A DNA stretch of 64,000 nt from Paragorgia papillata (taxonomy: Eukaryota > Cnidaria > Anthozoa > Scleralcyonacea > Coralliidae), in NCBI GenBank assembly GCA_035771165.1, contig JAWNZC010000314.1:6216001-6280000 (forward strand), read 5' to 3'. Below are positions 11,063-55,326 of the stretch, in pieces. Each line of letters begins with the position of its first letter. Position 1 is the first letter of the stretch. The position numbers were made by a program, and so were the translations under genes. The notes beneath the pieces are model-generated. The model did no database searches. It was given only the letters and a program-made list of their open reading frames with translations, and was not told the origin of the DNA.

Positions 11063-11408
11063 GGATACGAGATTGCTATTCTCATTTCTCATTGAAATTA
11101 CGTTGTGAAATCTCGCCACCCAGAGCAAAATATTTCCCGGGGGGGAAAGCCGGCTCTGGGTACGAGATTGTGAGAATAGCCGAGTTATCCGGTATAAATA
11201 AAGTTAGTTTTTACTTTATTTTATGTAATACTTATTTATGTAGTGTCACTGTTACTGTATTTCTTGAAAATATAGAACCTTTACAATATGGCAAAAAGTG
11301 CCCACCACCCCTAGCGGGATATGTAAGATTACATCATCCATATTTTTTGGCCACGCCCTCATTCCGTGCCAGTGATTTCCCCCGGTCCAATAGAGTAAAC
11401 AGTAAACA

Positions 11409-11471
11409 ATGGCGGCATACCACATGGTTACAATACTTGCATTGTATTTATATGGAGTTATCTTCATGTAA
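11409..11471 (+). promoter_or_regulatory. Upstream ORF whose stop overlaps the PPM1K-like start (TAATG)
   Basis: An ATG in good context (AACAATGG) opens a 20-codon hydrophobic frame that ends in TAA. The last A of this TAA is the A of the main ATG. If both starts are in the mRNA, the geometry would favour termination-reinitiation control. The transcription start is not known. Confidence 0.5.
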
Positions 11472-12926
11472 TGTTGGGTTTAACTGTTCGTCGTGCTCCT
11501 ACATTGTTCAAAAGCCATCATCCTAGACAATTTCTGTGCTTGTCTGCTCGTTCTTTCACGAAGAGAATATTCAACGATCCGAACTTGCAACTGTGGAGTG
11601 ATGGCGGGAAGAATATTAATCATTCTTCTGTCGATAATATTGGTGGCTGGCAAACTGGTGATTCAACGTTATTAAACTGTGTTGAGCTCAACAGTATTAA
11701 ATATCAGAGTCTAAAAGGTTTAAAAGATGTCAGTGAAGATAGAATTCAAGTCACCGAACTTTCACCTAATGTTTTATTTATTGGTGTCTTTGATGGCCAT
11801 GGCGGGTCGTTTGTTGTGGATTTCGTTAACAATAACCTTCCTTTGTATATCAAGCGTATCCTTGAACAAGGAAAATCCTCTCTTACGACCGCTTTACGGA
11901 AAGGATTTATTGATTGTGATATGTCGTTAGCGAGAGAAATGGAAAATGGTAAGATAAATGCTAATATTAAAATCTGTAAACCAGACGCAGATTTATAAAT
12001 AATTTGGCAAATTTGCGAGATAATTTGATACCAGTTTATTATTACTTAGACCTTGTGAATTGTTAATATGTCGAAAACAGCTGATAAAAATTAATTTTGT
12101 CACGTGTACGAAGCTTTTAGTGCCAGCCTGGGTGCGCGAGCTAGCGCGGTCAATCGTGTTTACATGGAAAAAAATTAACCAGAAATAATAGCATAAGCGA
12201 GATATTGGCAAAGTGGGCTAGCCCGGGTACCTGGGCTCACCTCCATATAAACACCCCCTTAGACATTTTTTTACTTTTATAATAGTCTTTTTAATAATTA
12301 CTTAATTCTATTGCTGACCTTTCTGTCTAGGAAATGAAGATTTAGTGTTACGTTCTGGTTCAACTGCTACAGTTGCATTGTTGAGAAATGGAGAGGAACT
12401 TGTAATAGCAAGTGTCGGTGACAGCCGAGGAATTTTATGTAGTGATGGCAAAGCTATCTTGCTCACAAATGATCACACACCTTCTTGCATTGATGAAAAA
12501 AATCGAGTATTGGCGAGTGGTGGGTCGGTGGAGTTGGATGGTGAAATGATGCCACGCGTCAATGGTAGACTTGCGATGACTAGGTGTTTTGGTAATTTTA
12601 ATTTAAAACCCTATGGTGTTATAGCTGTGCCTGAAATAAGAACATTGCATATTGATCAGGATAAAGACAACTTTCTTGCACTTGTGACGGATGGTATCTC
12701 TGCAGTTATGACCACTGAAGAAGCGGTAAGCGTTATGAAGAGTTGTCGAGATCCTCAGGAGAGTGTTGAGATGGTGACTACATGCGCTGCCCAGTTTGGC
12801 TCAGAAGATGACAACACTGCTATACTTTTACCATTTAGGTCGTTTGGTAAAGAAACATTTGCTGAAAGTGAGCAAGACATTAATTTTAGAAGTACTTTCA
12901 GAAATGTAATTTCTAAATATGTATAA
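11471..12926 (+). CDS. PPM1K: Mitochondrial PP2C-type Ser/Thr phosphatase, PPM1K-like, 2 exons
   Basis: Exons 11471-11948 and 12331-12926 give 357 residues. The N-terminus (MLGLTVRRAPTLF, further Arg/Ser/Lys, no acidic residue before about residue 36) looks like a mitochondrial targeting peptide. The PP2C domain shows SEDR, FIGVFDGHGG (metal-binding Asp and Gly), SGSTATVALL, VASVGDSRGILC, DHTP, VNGRLAMTR, LVTDGI and the late EDDNTA metal-binding Asp. The SGSTATVALL to GDSR block and VNGRLAMTR are closest to PPM1K, the matrix phosphatase that dephosphorylates branched-chain ketoacid dehydrogenase E1. Length is close to the human protein (about 370). The single intron is 382 bp with standard borders and carries a GC-rich inverted repeat (12120-12235). 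ATTAAA lies at 12960. Other mitochondrial PP2Cs are a less likely identity. Confidence 0.85.
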
Positions 12927-13114
12927 AGAAAAAGAAAAGAAAGATTTGTTTTTATAAGAATTAAAAGTATTTGAGTGTCTGCATTTACATTTTACATTTA
13001 CTGGTGGGTGGGGGGCAAGAAGGTGTCAAAATTATTGATACAACTCAAAAATTATTAGAGTACCCCTCAAAACACTGAATATTTCTTTTTTAAATTAAAA
13101 AAAAAAAATGTTGG

Positions 13115-13712
13115 TGTTGATTTTGTTGAGGGAGGAAAACCATAGAACCCAGTAAAAAAACCCTGAGAGTCTCCTGTGCCTCAAGGGTTTTAGGAGAGAA
13201 CAGTGGTGCAACTAGGCATTTGGGGCCCTGTGGGATTGATTATTTCGGGGGCCCTTTCCGATTTAGTGACCGCATTTCTAGGGGGGCATGCTCCCCTGGA
13301 AAATTTTTGAATCTAGGGTCTCTGGAATGGCATTTCCTGCACTTTGAGGGCACTTTTGAGCAAGATCTAATCACTCACTTCGATTCAAAATCTGTTAAAG
13401 TGGGCAGATTATTTGAATAGATTCATAACTGCATTCATTCCATTCCACATAGCCTGTGCACATAGCCATGTGGAAGACATGATAATAATATGTCATGACA
13501 TGATAATAATAATGATGTCACAAAATGCTTGGGGGCCCTAATTAATTCCTTTTGCTTGGGTGCCTGTGGGGTTTACCCACCCTTCCCACCCAGTAGTTGT
13601 GCCACTGGGAGAGAACCAACAATGACTCTACTCACATGAAGCTAAGTTTGGTCATCCTTCCAAGTGCTAACCATATCTCAACTAGGTGAGAGGGTCATCA
13701 CCTACCTGTACT
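13115..13712 (-). mobile_element. 5S-derived SINE, minus strand, split by a hAT insertion
   Basis: The SINE body (GTTGATTTTGTTGAGGGAGG on plus) occupies 13115-13201. The 5S-like head, degenerate (CCAAGTGCTAACCATATCTC), continues at 13609-13712. The two halves become contiguous if the element at 13202-13608 and one copy of its duplication are removed. Confidence 0.7.
13202..13608. mobile_element. hAT-type non-autonomous element inside a 5S SINE
   Basis: Starts AGTGGTGCAACTAGGCATTT and ends AGTAGTTGTGCCACTGG. GAGAGAAC is duplicated at 13194-13201 and 13609-13616. The GGGGGCATGCTCCCC-like interior is typical of CAGTGG-type hAT MITEs. Confidence 0.8.
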
Positions 13713-13851
13713 AAGAAGGCTTCTGATTGGTTAGATTAAAGAAATACCAAATGGTTTTCCGTGTTTGGATACTCTGATCCAAACACGCGGGAAATTGCGA
13801 GACTGGAGATAAGCGTAACAAATTGATAGTTGCAATGTGATTGGTTACTTA

Positions 13852-14060
13852 TAGCCTGGTACCCTGGCCCAATCAAAGAATATGGGCCAGGTAACCACTA
13901 AAGACTTCTGCTTTCCTATTGGTTGAAATTTTGCGTGTTTTTATTGGCTATGAGTAAAACTGCAATCGTCACAAGTGGATTTAGCCCTGATGATGCAAGA
14001 ATGAGATTAGTGGTTACCTGGCCCATATTTCTTTTGAAATTGGGCCAGGGTACCAGGCTA
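13852..14060. mobile_element. TAGCCTG-family MITE with 9-bp target duplication
   Basis: Termini TAGCCTGGTACCCTGGCCCA and TGGGCCAGGGTACCAGGCTA are perfectly inverted. GGTTACTTA is duplicated at 13843-13851 and 14061-14069. A 9-bp duplication is the Mutator (MULE) signature. Same family at 24701-25916 and 61484-61798. Confidence 0.85.
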
Positions 14061-14464
14061 GGTTACTTACAGCCATTCAGAAAACTTGTTCAATATTAGG
14101 TAGATCTTTACTGGAGTGAGATGCAACACACTAACAGCTAGGTTGTGCTTTAATGTCTATATGTTTCAAAATATGTTGGATTTTTAGCACAACATTTTTT
14201 TGGTTATACCAAGCAAATTCCATGAAGCCCCACTCTGTGTCAACCTAGAAATCACCAAAGATTTAATGGTTTTCAGGTAAACACCATAATAATATATAGC
14301 CTCTTTATAAAAATAAATTAATGAGCAAAAGAAATGAATTAACAATAATAAAATGCCTTGTAAAACATGTAAATGGCAATTTTTTGAAAGGAAAATTCCC
14401 AAAGGTATAATTATATATTCTATAAGCTGGTCACATGATACATGTAGCAGGTTGGCGTGAAACA

Positions 14465-14613
14465 TTGGCGCTGATTGGCTAGAATTTTTCCTTCTTGGCC
14501 GTTGATTGGTTAATCGCGCTTCAAATTTACTTGTTTTGGCGCACTTTTGAAAGCACTCCAGCATTGTTCGTTGACTGTTTGGATTGAGCTGACTTTTCGC
14601 GGCAGAAGAGAAA
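14465..14613 (+). promoter_or_regulatory. H2A.Z promoter with CCAAT boxes and an E2F-like site
   Basis: Two inverted CCAAT boxes (TGATTGGC near 14474, TGATTGGTTA near 14504) and TTGGCGC near 14535, an E2F-like core, lie within 150 bp of the start codon. CCAAT plus E2F is a common layout for replication-linked and H2A.Z genes. Function is inferred. Confidence 0.55.
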
Positions 14614-17600
14614 ATGGTTAGTGAAAATAATCCATTGCATCCTTCGCTATTTATCACTGTGAACTAGATTCTTTTTATAAAATCTTGTAGATAAATATCT
14701 TACGAACGTTATTTCGTTGGCTTTTCTGTATGGTACGTTGAATAAAACGATGTATTTTCATTTTAGGCTGGAGGTAAAGCAGGAAAGGACTCCAAAACAA
14801 AGGCGAAGGCGGTTTCACGATCAGCTCGAGCCGGCTTGCAAGTAAGAATGCGTTTGGGGCTTTTAATCGTCAGAATTTAGTGTAAATGTCAAGCGTGGGT
14901 CCTGTTCTGTGTTCAGGAGGAATAATTTTATGTTTTTTTGTTGTTTATTTGTAGTTTCCAGTCGGTCGTATTCATAGACATTTGAAGAACCGAACAACCA
15001 GTCATGGGCGCGTGGGGGCAACAGCAGCTGTATATAGTGCCGCTATTCTAGAGTACTTAACGGCTGAGGTATGTTTACTGTCTTTTTCTGATAGTTTTAA
15101 TGAATTATTTGGCGAAAAATTGAGCTAAAGTTTATTCGTTTATTGTTGCCTGGCACTTCGAGATGCTGACGCGTCAAGATTACGAAATTATTTATATGGC
15201 TCGAGGGATTTCTTTAAAATGACTCCTTCACCTTGTTAAAGATCAGAATACTTTCGTAAGAGTAATATTTGAGCTTGGTTAACATTATAAATCTGGTGGT
15301 TGGCTTTCGAAATTTTTCCCGCCTTTGGGACATGCTTCCCACCATTGTTGCGTCTTCTTCGAAGAATAAATGGCTGCCTTGAAAGAAAAGTAAATGAACG
15401 CGTTTCTTCAGGTACTTAAGCCAGAGGGATTTGTATCCTATTGAGAAATGATTATCGTTTTTTTTCAATAAATTCTTGACTGCATTTTGGTCACAGGTTC
15501 TCGAGTTGGCAGGAAATGCTTCAAAAGATCTTAAGGTAAAACGTATTACACCTCGCCATTTACAATTAGCTATCCGTGGAGACGAAGAATTGGATTCTCT
15601 TATCAAAGCCACTATTGCTGGTGGTGGTAAGTACAGATCCTTTATATCTATCTTGTCAAAATATGTAGAATTACCCTAATATGCATGTTGGTATCTCAAA
15701 AAAAAAAAATTCGTCACCAATTTATGTCACTATATCATTCCAATATTTGGGAAGTTATGAAGTTTTTCTCCATTGGCTTCTCTGAAAAATACTATTGAGA
15801 AAAACATGATAGGTCTCCATGAAATGCTAGTGCTCCAATTTGGGCACTCAAACTAGGTGCCAAAAAATCACCCTTCAGAATGCAGGAAATGGTATTAAGG
15901 GCCAATGGAATTGAGGTTTCAGTTTACCATCTGAGGATTTTCAAAATGTGATGCGGCTTTTGTTCATTATTTGAATCATATTCATTTACCTTGTCTGAAA
16001 ATATAATGAAATCAATCTGTGGACCTATCATCCTTGTCAGTGGTACCCATGGACCGAGGGAGGGCCATCACCCATTGTCAGCCCATGCCCTGACCCAGGA
16101 AAAATTTTCATAGTAATATTTCATGACATCGTACCCTGGATGCCAGAGTAGTGACATTGTGGATGTATCGAAGGCTTCGCTATTTATTAATAAAAAGTGT
16201 ATACACGCTGTGCAAATGATGTAAATAGTATATTTGAAAGTCCTGATGTGGAAAATCTACCAACAATGAAAATTATTTTGAATAATGAAAAATTCATGCA
16301 GTAGTTTCAAGCCCATGTGGGTGGTGGACGGTAAACTGAAACCTCAATTCCATTGGCCTAAAGGTGGGGGAAAGACTGGAATGCTGCCTTAGACTCTAAA
16401 TTTCAAAATGTCTTGAGGAGCATGCCCCCAAACCTTCCTAGAGGGCTCTCATACCTTGATGCTCAAATACCATTCTAAATTCACCACTAGCTGGCAGGGC
16501 TGTTGAAAGAAATTGTTGGGTGGAGCCCTGATGACATCACATGCATTGATTTGGGTTGTATCTGTGTTCTCAATTGGTCCCCTGGGTTGGCTAAAAATGA
16601 AGTTTTGATAGCACATTACCTTCAAATCACAACCATGCCAAATGAGGACTAATTTCCCTCTATAAAAATTGAGGGTGCATTGTGGACTTGTATCTAGCAA
16701 AAAAATATGGCTATCTGGTAATGATTGATTCATCCCTAAAAATTCTTGCAAACCCAGTTAACCTTTTACAGCCCAGATTCTCCTCTGCTGAATAGAATTG
16801 GTATCAGCTAGTCTAGAATAGAATGAGGCCAACTGGCTTTAAATTGAAATATAATAGGATCAGGAGCAACTAGAGTTGAGTGGTTTTAGAAACTACTGAT
16901 CTCATGACGGTAAATTTACAAAGGTTCTGCCAACAGGAACTGTGCTTACAGTAAAAATGTATAGAGTACCACTTTCAAAAAGGCCTTTACATTAAGTATT
17001 CTTTTATGCGCGTCTAAATGAACCTTTCTGGCCTCATGAAGTAAAGATTATTTTGTATTGCAGACACAAACGAGGCCAGAAAGGCTTATTAAGATGCACA
17101 TAAAAGAATATTCAAATTAATCACTATTATGAAAGTGGTGTATAGGAGAAACAGCGGATAAGAACCTCCGGACTGAAATTCGGCCAATTGAGCACCCAAT
17201 GAATATAATGTTTACAAGAACCATTTCAGCCATTAGGGGGAGCATGGGTGGTATGTACTGTTAAGGCCTACCTACATGATACGACTGTCGTATACGATTA
17301 TCATTGTGATGTATGTGATTCACCGCCAATTGTGTAAACAACATTTTTTGACATTCATTATCGAATCATGAACAAGAATTGTGTCACATACATAAAATTG
17401 CATACGCCAGAATGACAATCGTATCCTGTAGATAGGCCTTTAGGGCACTGCCTCTCACCAATAGTTGAGCCTGGTCAGACAGGGTTAGTACTTGGATGGA
17501 TAACCTTCTGGGAATAACCCAGTTCTCAAGCTTGGACCACGTGAGTAGAGTTTAGTTCTTTTCTGTGCTCTGAGGGTTTTTCACTGGGTTCTCTGTGGTT

Positions 17601-17847
17601 TTCCTCCCTCGGCAAAATCAACACCATCTGGGATAGGAGTGGTGCCCACCCCTGCCTTAGGGTAGTAGCCAATGAAAGAGGAGCCTTAACTCGGACTATG
17701 GTTGACCAATAGATAGGTAGATTTCAGCCTGACTTGGTAAAAAAATGTGGGTTTTTACAGTTTGTCTTATATTTTTTTCTTCTAGGTGTCATTCCTCATA
17801 TCCATAAGAGTTTGATTGGCAAGAAAGGCACTGCTAAACCACAGTAG
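14614..17847 (+). CDS. H2AZ: Histone variant H2A.Z, 5 exons
   Basis: Exons 14614-14616 (ATG only), 14767-14841, 14955-15068, 15497-15626 and 17786-17847 give 127 residues. Landmarks are [60 protein letters not shown], then [40 protein letters not shown] and [12 protein letters not shown]. The extended acidic-patch and docking region ([13 protein letters not shown]) and the GKKGTAK tail mark H2A.Z rather than canonical H2A, as do the introns and the likely polyadenylated 3' end (ATTAAA at 18093). It replaces H2A in nucleosomes at promoters and is deposited by SWR1/SRCAP-type remodellers. The last intron is 2.2 kb and carries a 5S SINE. The first intron follows the start codon directly. Confidence 0.97.
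17226..17700 (+). mobile_element. 5S-derived SINE interrupted by a Harbinger-like MITE
   Basis: The SINE head starts GGGGGAGCATGGGTGGTATG and is broken at TGTTA. The 5S-like part resumes at 17440 with AGTACTTGGATGGATAACC and the body with AAAATCAACACCATCTGGGA. It sits in the last H2A.Z intron. Confidence 0.75.
17264..17439. mobile_element. 176-bp MITE with TTA duplication (PIF/Harbinger-like)
   Basis: Inverted ends AGGCCTACCTACATGATACG and CGTATCCTGTAGATAGGCCT are flanked by TTA at 17261-17263 and 17440-17442. The uninterrupted SINE at 3027 shows the pre-insertion sequence, so the borders are well defined. A 3-bp TWA duplication fits PIF/Harbinger. Confidence 0.75.
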
Positions 17848-18092
17848 ATAAAAACACAGATGTAGAAGATACAATTATACAATTCTCATTCGAGTTCAGC
17901 CATCTCCAAACGTCTTACACAACATGCACTTGATACAAGAAAAAATGTATATTGTTGGTTTCCCAAAGTTGATTCCAAGCTGGTTTTGCCACTTAAATTT
18001 ATAAACATTTGTTATTTAATGGAAAGTGTGGTGTTATAGTATTTGGGGGTGTCCTTTTTAACAAAAAAACATGTACAGCTAACCTCAGTATG

Positions 18093-18098
18093 ATTAAA
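18093..18098 (+). terminator. Possible poly(A) signal of H2A.Z
   Basis: ATTAAA lies 246 bp past the stop codon in an AT-rich 3' UTR. Confidence 0.35.
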
Positions 18099-20076
18099 GT
18101 TTTAAAAAACAACTGACTTCCATGACTTCCATGACTTGAAATAATTTTCAAAGCAGTACTGATTAATATAAGATTATTCCTGCAAAATACTTAACCCTTT
18201 CATGTGCATTGTTGTGGAACAACTTTATCTTTTTACCCTTGTCTTATGCCAGATGATTTTACTTGTCAAAAGGGTTAACTCATTCCTGCCTGAGCTGGTC
18301 AAAAATGGACCCTCTTTTTTTACTCTGTCTAGTGCCAGATGGTTTTACTTGTGAAAGAACTCTCAGATATCCTAGGCAGCAATGGTTAAGTATAGGATAA
18401 ATCCTGAGAACCAAGGCTTTTAGCCAAATACAGCCTGAGGGGCCACACTTGTGTGTAGTTAATAGTTGAGGGCAATGTCTATATACAGCCCCTTGAATTT
18501 TTAATTATCAGTTCTCTTGGGATGTATTGAGATACATCTCTAGAAAGAACAAAGAAAACCGACTTAACTAAAATTTGAAGGAAAACAGTTTGATTAACTG
18601 AAGTGGTTTACAGGATTCTAGATGAGCTTCATTTTGAATTGAACTTGGATCATTTCAGTTAAAATCTCTTTCTTTTTGATTTACATGCACATCAAACTAA
18701 AATAGTTTGCCTATTTGCCGAAATAAATACAGAAGTTGACCTGCTTTAAAAAAAGTGCCACTCTGGGACCAGTAGAATGCCCAGTGAAGGAGTTGATGAG
18801 TAGTAGTCAATGACATTTCTCATCACTAAAATGGGTTTTTGGTGATGTGCTTCACTTGAAATGTCAGTATTTCCCTGATTAGAACACTGTTCCCCATAAG
18901 TTTCCCCCGATTAGAACACTGTTCTATTTTTTGAAACCAGTTTTGGAAACATTTTCAAAAATGTGTTTTGGAAACTTGTTTCAGTGATATGTTGACCGGG
19001 CTTTAAGGTTGATTTAGTGATGTTAAATTAATAATAGGGGTTCAGTGTGCATTTTTTTTTGCCCAGTCAAACATATCACCACCATGTCACCATGCTTTTG
19101 TGTGCCTGGGTTAGGCAGGGGGTGTGTATTGGGTGGGCTGGGGGGTGTATTTAAATGACTGCATTAATTAAGTAGGGTAGAATTTAGTTTGTACAGGCCT
19201 GTCTTTGGGGAGGGGGAGGAATAACTGAGGGCAACTAGTAACCTACAACCAGGCAACAGTAATTACACATGCATAATTATACAAAAGTTGTCAACCCCAA
19301 GATAATCCAGGTGAAAGCATTCACATGGGAGTAGGGTTACCTCTAGCTTTAGGGTCACCCTATCACTCAGACTGAATAATCCATATCCCCCGAGTTATCT
19401 CGGTCTCGTGTGAATGGTTTACTTTTTCAACATGGAAATGAATGGATAGGGGTAACCCCCCCCCCAAGATAACTCACCTTGTGTGAACATGTCCTAAAAC
19501 GGCAAAAATGTGAGGGATTGGGTGAAAATGTTGTAAACGACTTATTTGAACTTTTCCACATGCATATTTAGAATAAACATGGATAAAGATAGAGCTAAAA
19601 CAGCCCCCTTTTTAAACCAACCCCTGTAATGATTAGTTGATTTTGTGAATATTTTTAGTAGTCAAGTTTTTGTATTGATTTCATGTTGTCATGAGAACTG
19701 ACCTTCAACAAGCTTTTTGCACCTGCAAAATATGTTGGGAGACTTTATCACTATTAGCACATTCCTTCTCAAATATCCATATTTTACTTCATTAGAAATC
19801 AAAGTATTTCAATTTAACCAACTTCTCCATTTCATTGAAATTTATTTTAACCAAAGAAAACTTAATTTTTAAAGTGTTTTTATTCTTTTGAAATGCAAAT
19901 TATGAAAAAGCAATTATTGATGAAAAGAAATATTCTCAATACTGTAACCGCAGTTGTACTGTTCTGAACATAAACAAATTCCAAATTGATTTGCTTTCGC
20001 CGAGTTGACTAAACCTGTCTAAACATTGAAGTTAACTAACCTAAAAGGGAGTCCTTTCCCAGTATAGTTTATAAAA
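18099..20076. other. Intergenic region H2A.Z to BK
   Basis: No gene seen. It holds dispersed-repeat copies (18190-18390, the GCCAGATGATTTTACT family) and a small hairpin at about 19290-19495 with inverted pieces around AAGATAAC and GTTATCT. The rest is AT-rich single-copy-looking DNA that should contain the BK promoter and 5' UTR. Confidence 0.6.
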
Positions 20077-52621
<32,545 letters not shown>

Positions 52622-52899
52622 CGAAACTGAGATTTAATATAAAAAACTCGTGGAAATCAGAGCATTAACGGCCTTTTTATGATCTCAAGCTCTGACATTT
52701 GTTCTCACAAAGTGAAGTTACTACATTTTTTATAAAAAGAATCACGCATTTGCTACGTATGGTGAAGACTGTAACAAACAAACCACTTTAAAGGTACCAG
52801 CTTGACCTGACGTCAGTGATCAACTGAAAAGATTGATGCACCAACATAATATGATTGTACCATGCATTAAAGTGCCGATAAACCGATTTCACCACCAAC

Positions 52900-53690
52900 T
52901 ACTATATTGGTAAACTGAAGAAACAATTATAACTACCAGTATTGGTACCAATGAAAGCAAGCACTAGTATTGGTACAAAATAAAGAAGAAACGATTACTA
53001 CCACCAGTATTGGTACCAGCGAATGCAACTACCAGTATTGATACAAGATAAAGAAGAAATCACCACTACTACTACTACCAGTATTGGTACCAGCGAATGC
53101 AACTACCAGTATTGGTACCAGCGAATGCAACTACCAGTATTGGTACCAGCGAATGCAACTACCAGTATTGGTACCAGCGAATGCAACTACCAGTATTGAT
53201 ACAAGATAAAGAAGAAATCACCACTACTACTACTACCAGTATTGGTACCAGCGAATGCAACTACCAGTATTGGTACCAGCGAATGCAACTACCAGTATTG
53301 GTACCAGCGAATGCAACTACCAGTATTGTACCAGCGAATGCAACTACCAGTATTGGTACCAGCGAATGCAACTACCAGTATTGGTACCAGCGAATGCAAC
53401 TACCAGTATTGATACCAGCGAATGCAACTACCAGTATTGATACCAGCGAATGCAACTACCAGTGTTGGTACCAGCGAATGCAACTACCAGTATTGGTACC
53501 AGCGAATGCAACTACCAGTGTTGGTATACAAGATAAAGAAGAAACTATTACTACCAACAGTATTCGGTATTGGTACCAGTGAAAGCAACCACTAGTATTG
53601 GTATACAAGATAAAGAAGAAGCTACTAGTATTGGTACAAGTAGCAACTACTAGTATTGGTACAAGTAGCAACTATCAACGGAAAACATAC
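52900..53690. repeat. ~27-bp minisatellite in the BK 3' region
   Basis: More than 20 units of CCAGTATTGGTACCAGCGAA plus TGCAACTA, with longer units carrying AAGATAAAGAAGAAA. It begins about 280 bp past the BK stop and may lie in the 3' UTR. Confidence 0.9.
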
Positions 53691-53699
53691 CAGCATAAA

Positions 53700-55320
53700 G
53701 ATTTTTTTCAGCCACGTTCCTTGATGGAATAACACCATGCACTGCAACTAATTATCTATTTAAGCTTTATTATCAGCACTTGGTTATACTGAAACCTAGA
53801 ATTGGTGCTTGTAATTCATAAAATACTTTCGAAAGATTGTGAGTTTGAAGTGCCATGATCTAGACTCATCTAGTATTGGTACTAGCTGAGGAAGACTAAA
53901 GATATGACCTGCTCTGCAAGTTCTGTTGCCAGGTTTAACGTTTGACAGGATTTTAAAAAATAGCATTTTATTACGCCATAAAAACTATTTCTTGATGTCC
54001 CATGTTTGTCATTTGATGGATAGAAACAGACAGTATTTATACAGCTAACTCATGTGTAATATTTATTGATATTAATATATTAATATGTAATCTTATTTAT
54101 TGAACCTGACAAATTTGTACATATTGTAGCAAAAGTACATTTAGTATTTAAAAACAAAGTCCATTTATACGATATTGTAAATTTTGCACATGTTCAGTTT
54201 TTTGCAAACAAAATATAAATTTATATAAATCAGCTATTGTGTATCAGCTTACTTCTTTTGATACGATTGTGTGACAGAACTCGATCTTTTGCTGTGAAAC
54301 AAAATTGATCGAATGGTACCACTTTGGGGGGACAAAGGCTAATTCACATTTTTGAATGATAGCATTTCTAGATGTGTCATTTTCAGGGGGAAATGGCTAT
54401 ATAGTTTTCTGATCCTAACCCCAACAGGTAGTTTTCCAGCATGAGAGCTAGAAATGCCATTACATTGCTATTTAATTTGTTTTATTATACTAAACTTTTA
54501 ATTATACAATAACGTGACTTCTATGTACATTTTTATTGGTTGTTGACTGTGATCTATTAAAGGACACACGCACAGATGGCGTCAAATCACGTCAGCAGAC
54601 TTGTTTTTCTTTTTTTCACGCCCCAGAAATTCTTCAATAAACCACTTGACGTTTTTGTTGTATAAAACAAATAGATTACATTTTCCCGTGTGTGTGTGTA
54701 CTGTAATAGATCACAGAAGACGTCACAGCGTGTGAAGAACAACAGTCACATTACTCAACTTCGTCTCGTGTCGTACACGTTTTGAAATAAGGCTAAAACA
54801 TAATGATTTAGCACAAGTAAAGTCTTGTTGTTACAGAAGCTGGAAAAGCTATATTTGAGCTATTACAAATGGCCGGTTTTGACCATTTTTTCAACTTTTG
54901 GAATAAAGCCTTGTTGTGTAACGTTACAGAAGCAACAAAAATATTTTATTTGAACTGGCTAAATTATCATTTTTTGACCCTATTTCAAAAGTTGAAAAAA
55001 TGGCCAAAATCGGTCAAAAAGTAAATTAAAGGCTAACCCCTTAACATTTTGCGCGATATTTTTGGCCATTTTTTCAACTTTTAAAATATGCAGTGGTGTA
55101 TGCGCTCTGACTCGGCACAGCGAGGGGCCTCCGGCCCCCCGGTTACGCCACTGAAAATATGGCTAAAATATGAAGATTCAGCACAAACAAAACCTTGTTT
55201 GCATGCTACAGAAGCTACAAGAGGCTACAAAAAGACTTTATAATTATTTGGTCGATTCAATTTGGACTTTGGAGTAGTCGTTCAGTTTTTAGGCAACCAT
55301 CTGCGCATGCCTTCCACAGT
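53700..55320. other. BK 3' flank / CMC1 upstream region
   Basis: AT-rich DNA without recognisable exons. It includes inverted pieces around TTTTGACCATTTTTTCAACT (54875-54895) and AGTTGAAAAAATGGCC (54980-55000), and a 65-bp fragment at 55091-55155 with GCAGTGGTGTA and TTACGCCACTG ends (hAT-like). Confidence 0.5.
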
Positions 55321-55326
55321 TCCAAG

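Larger units (their letters stand above)
8432..11400. other. Intergenic region between DPY30-domain gene and PPM1K-like gene
   Basis: No exon with gene-like coding signal was found. The interval holds an E-box-rich tandem repeat, a large 26-bp-class minisatellite, and a stack of foldback and hAT-type MITEs, each listed separately. Open frames here are made of repeat DNA. Confidence 0.7.

Noticed and set aside
10143..11526. Protein frames at 10143-10535 and 10834-11526
   Set aside because: They run across hAT and foldback MITE sequence (G-runs, inverted ends), with no domain and no codon signal.
53097..53582. 161-residue repetitive open frame after BK
   Set aside because: It is a translation of the 27-bp minisatellite; the unit length keeps one frame open.
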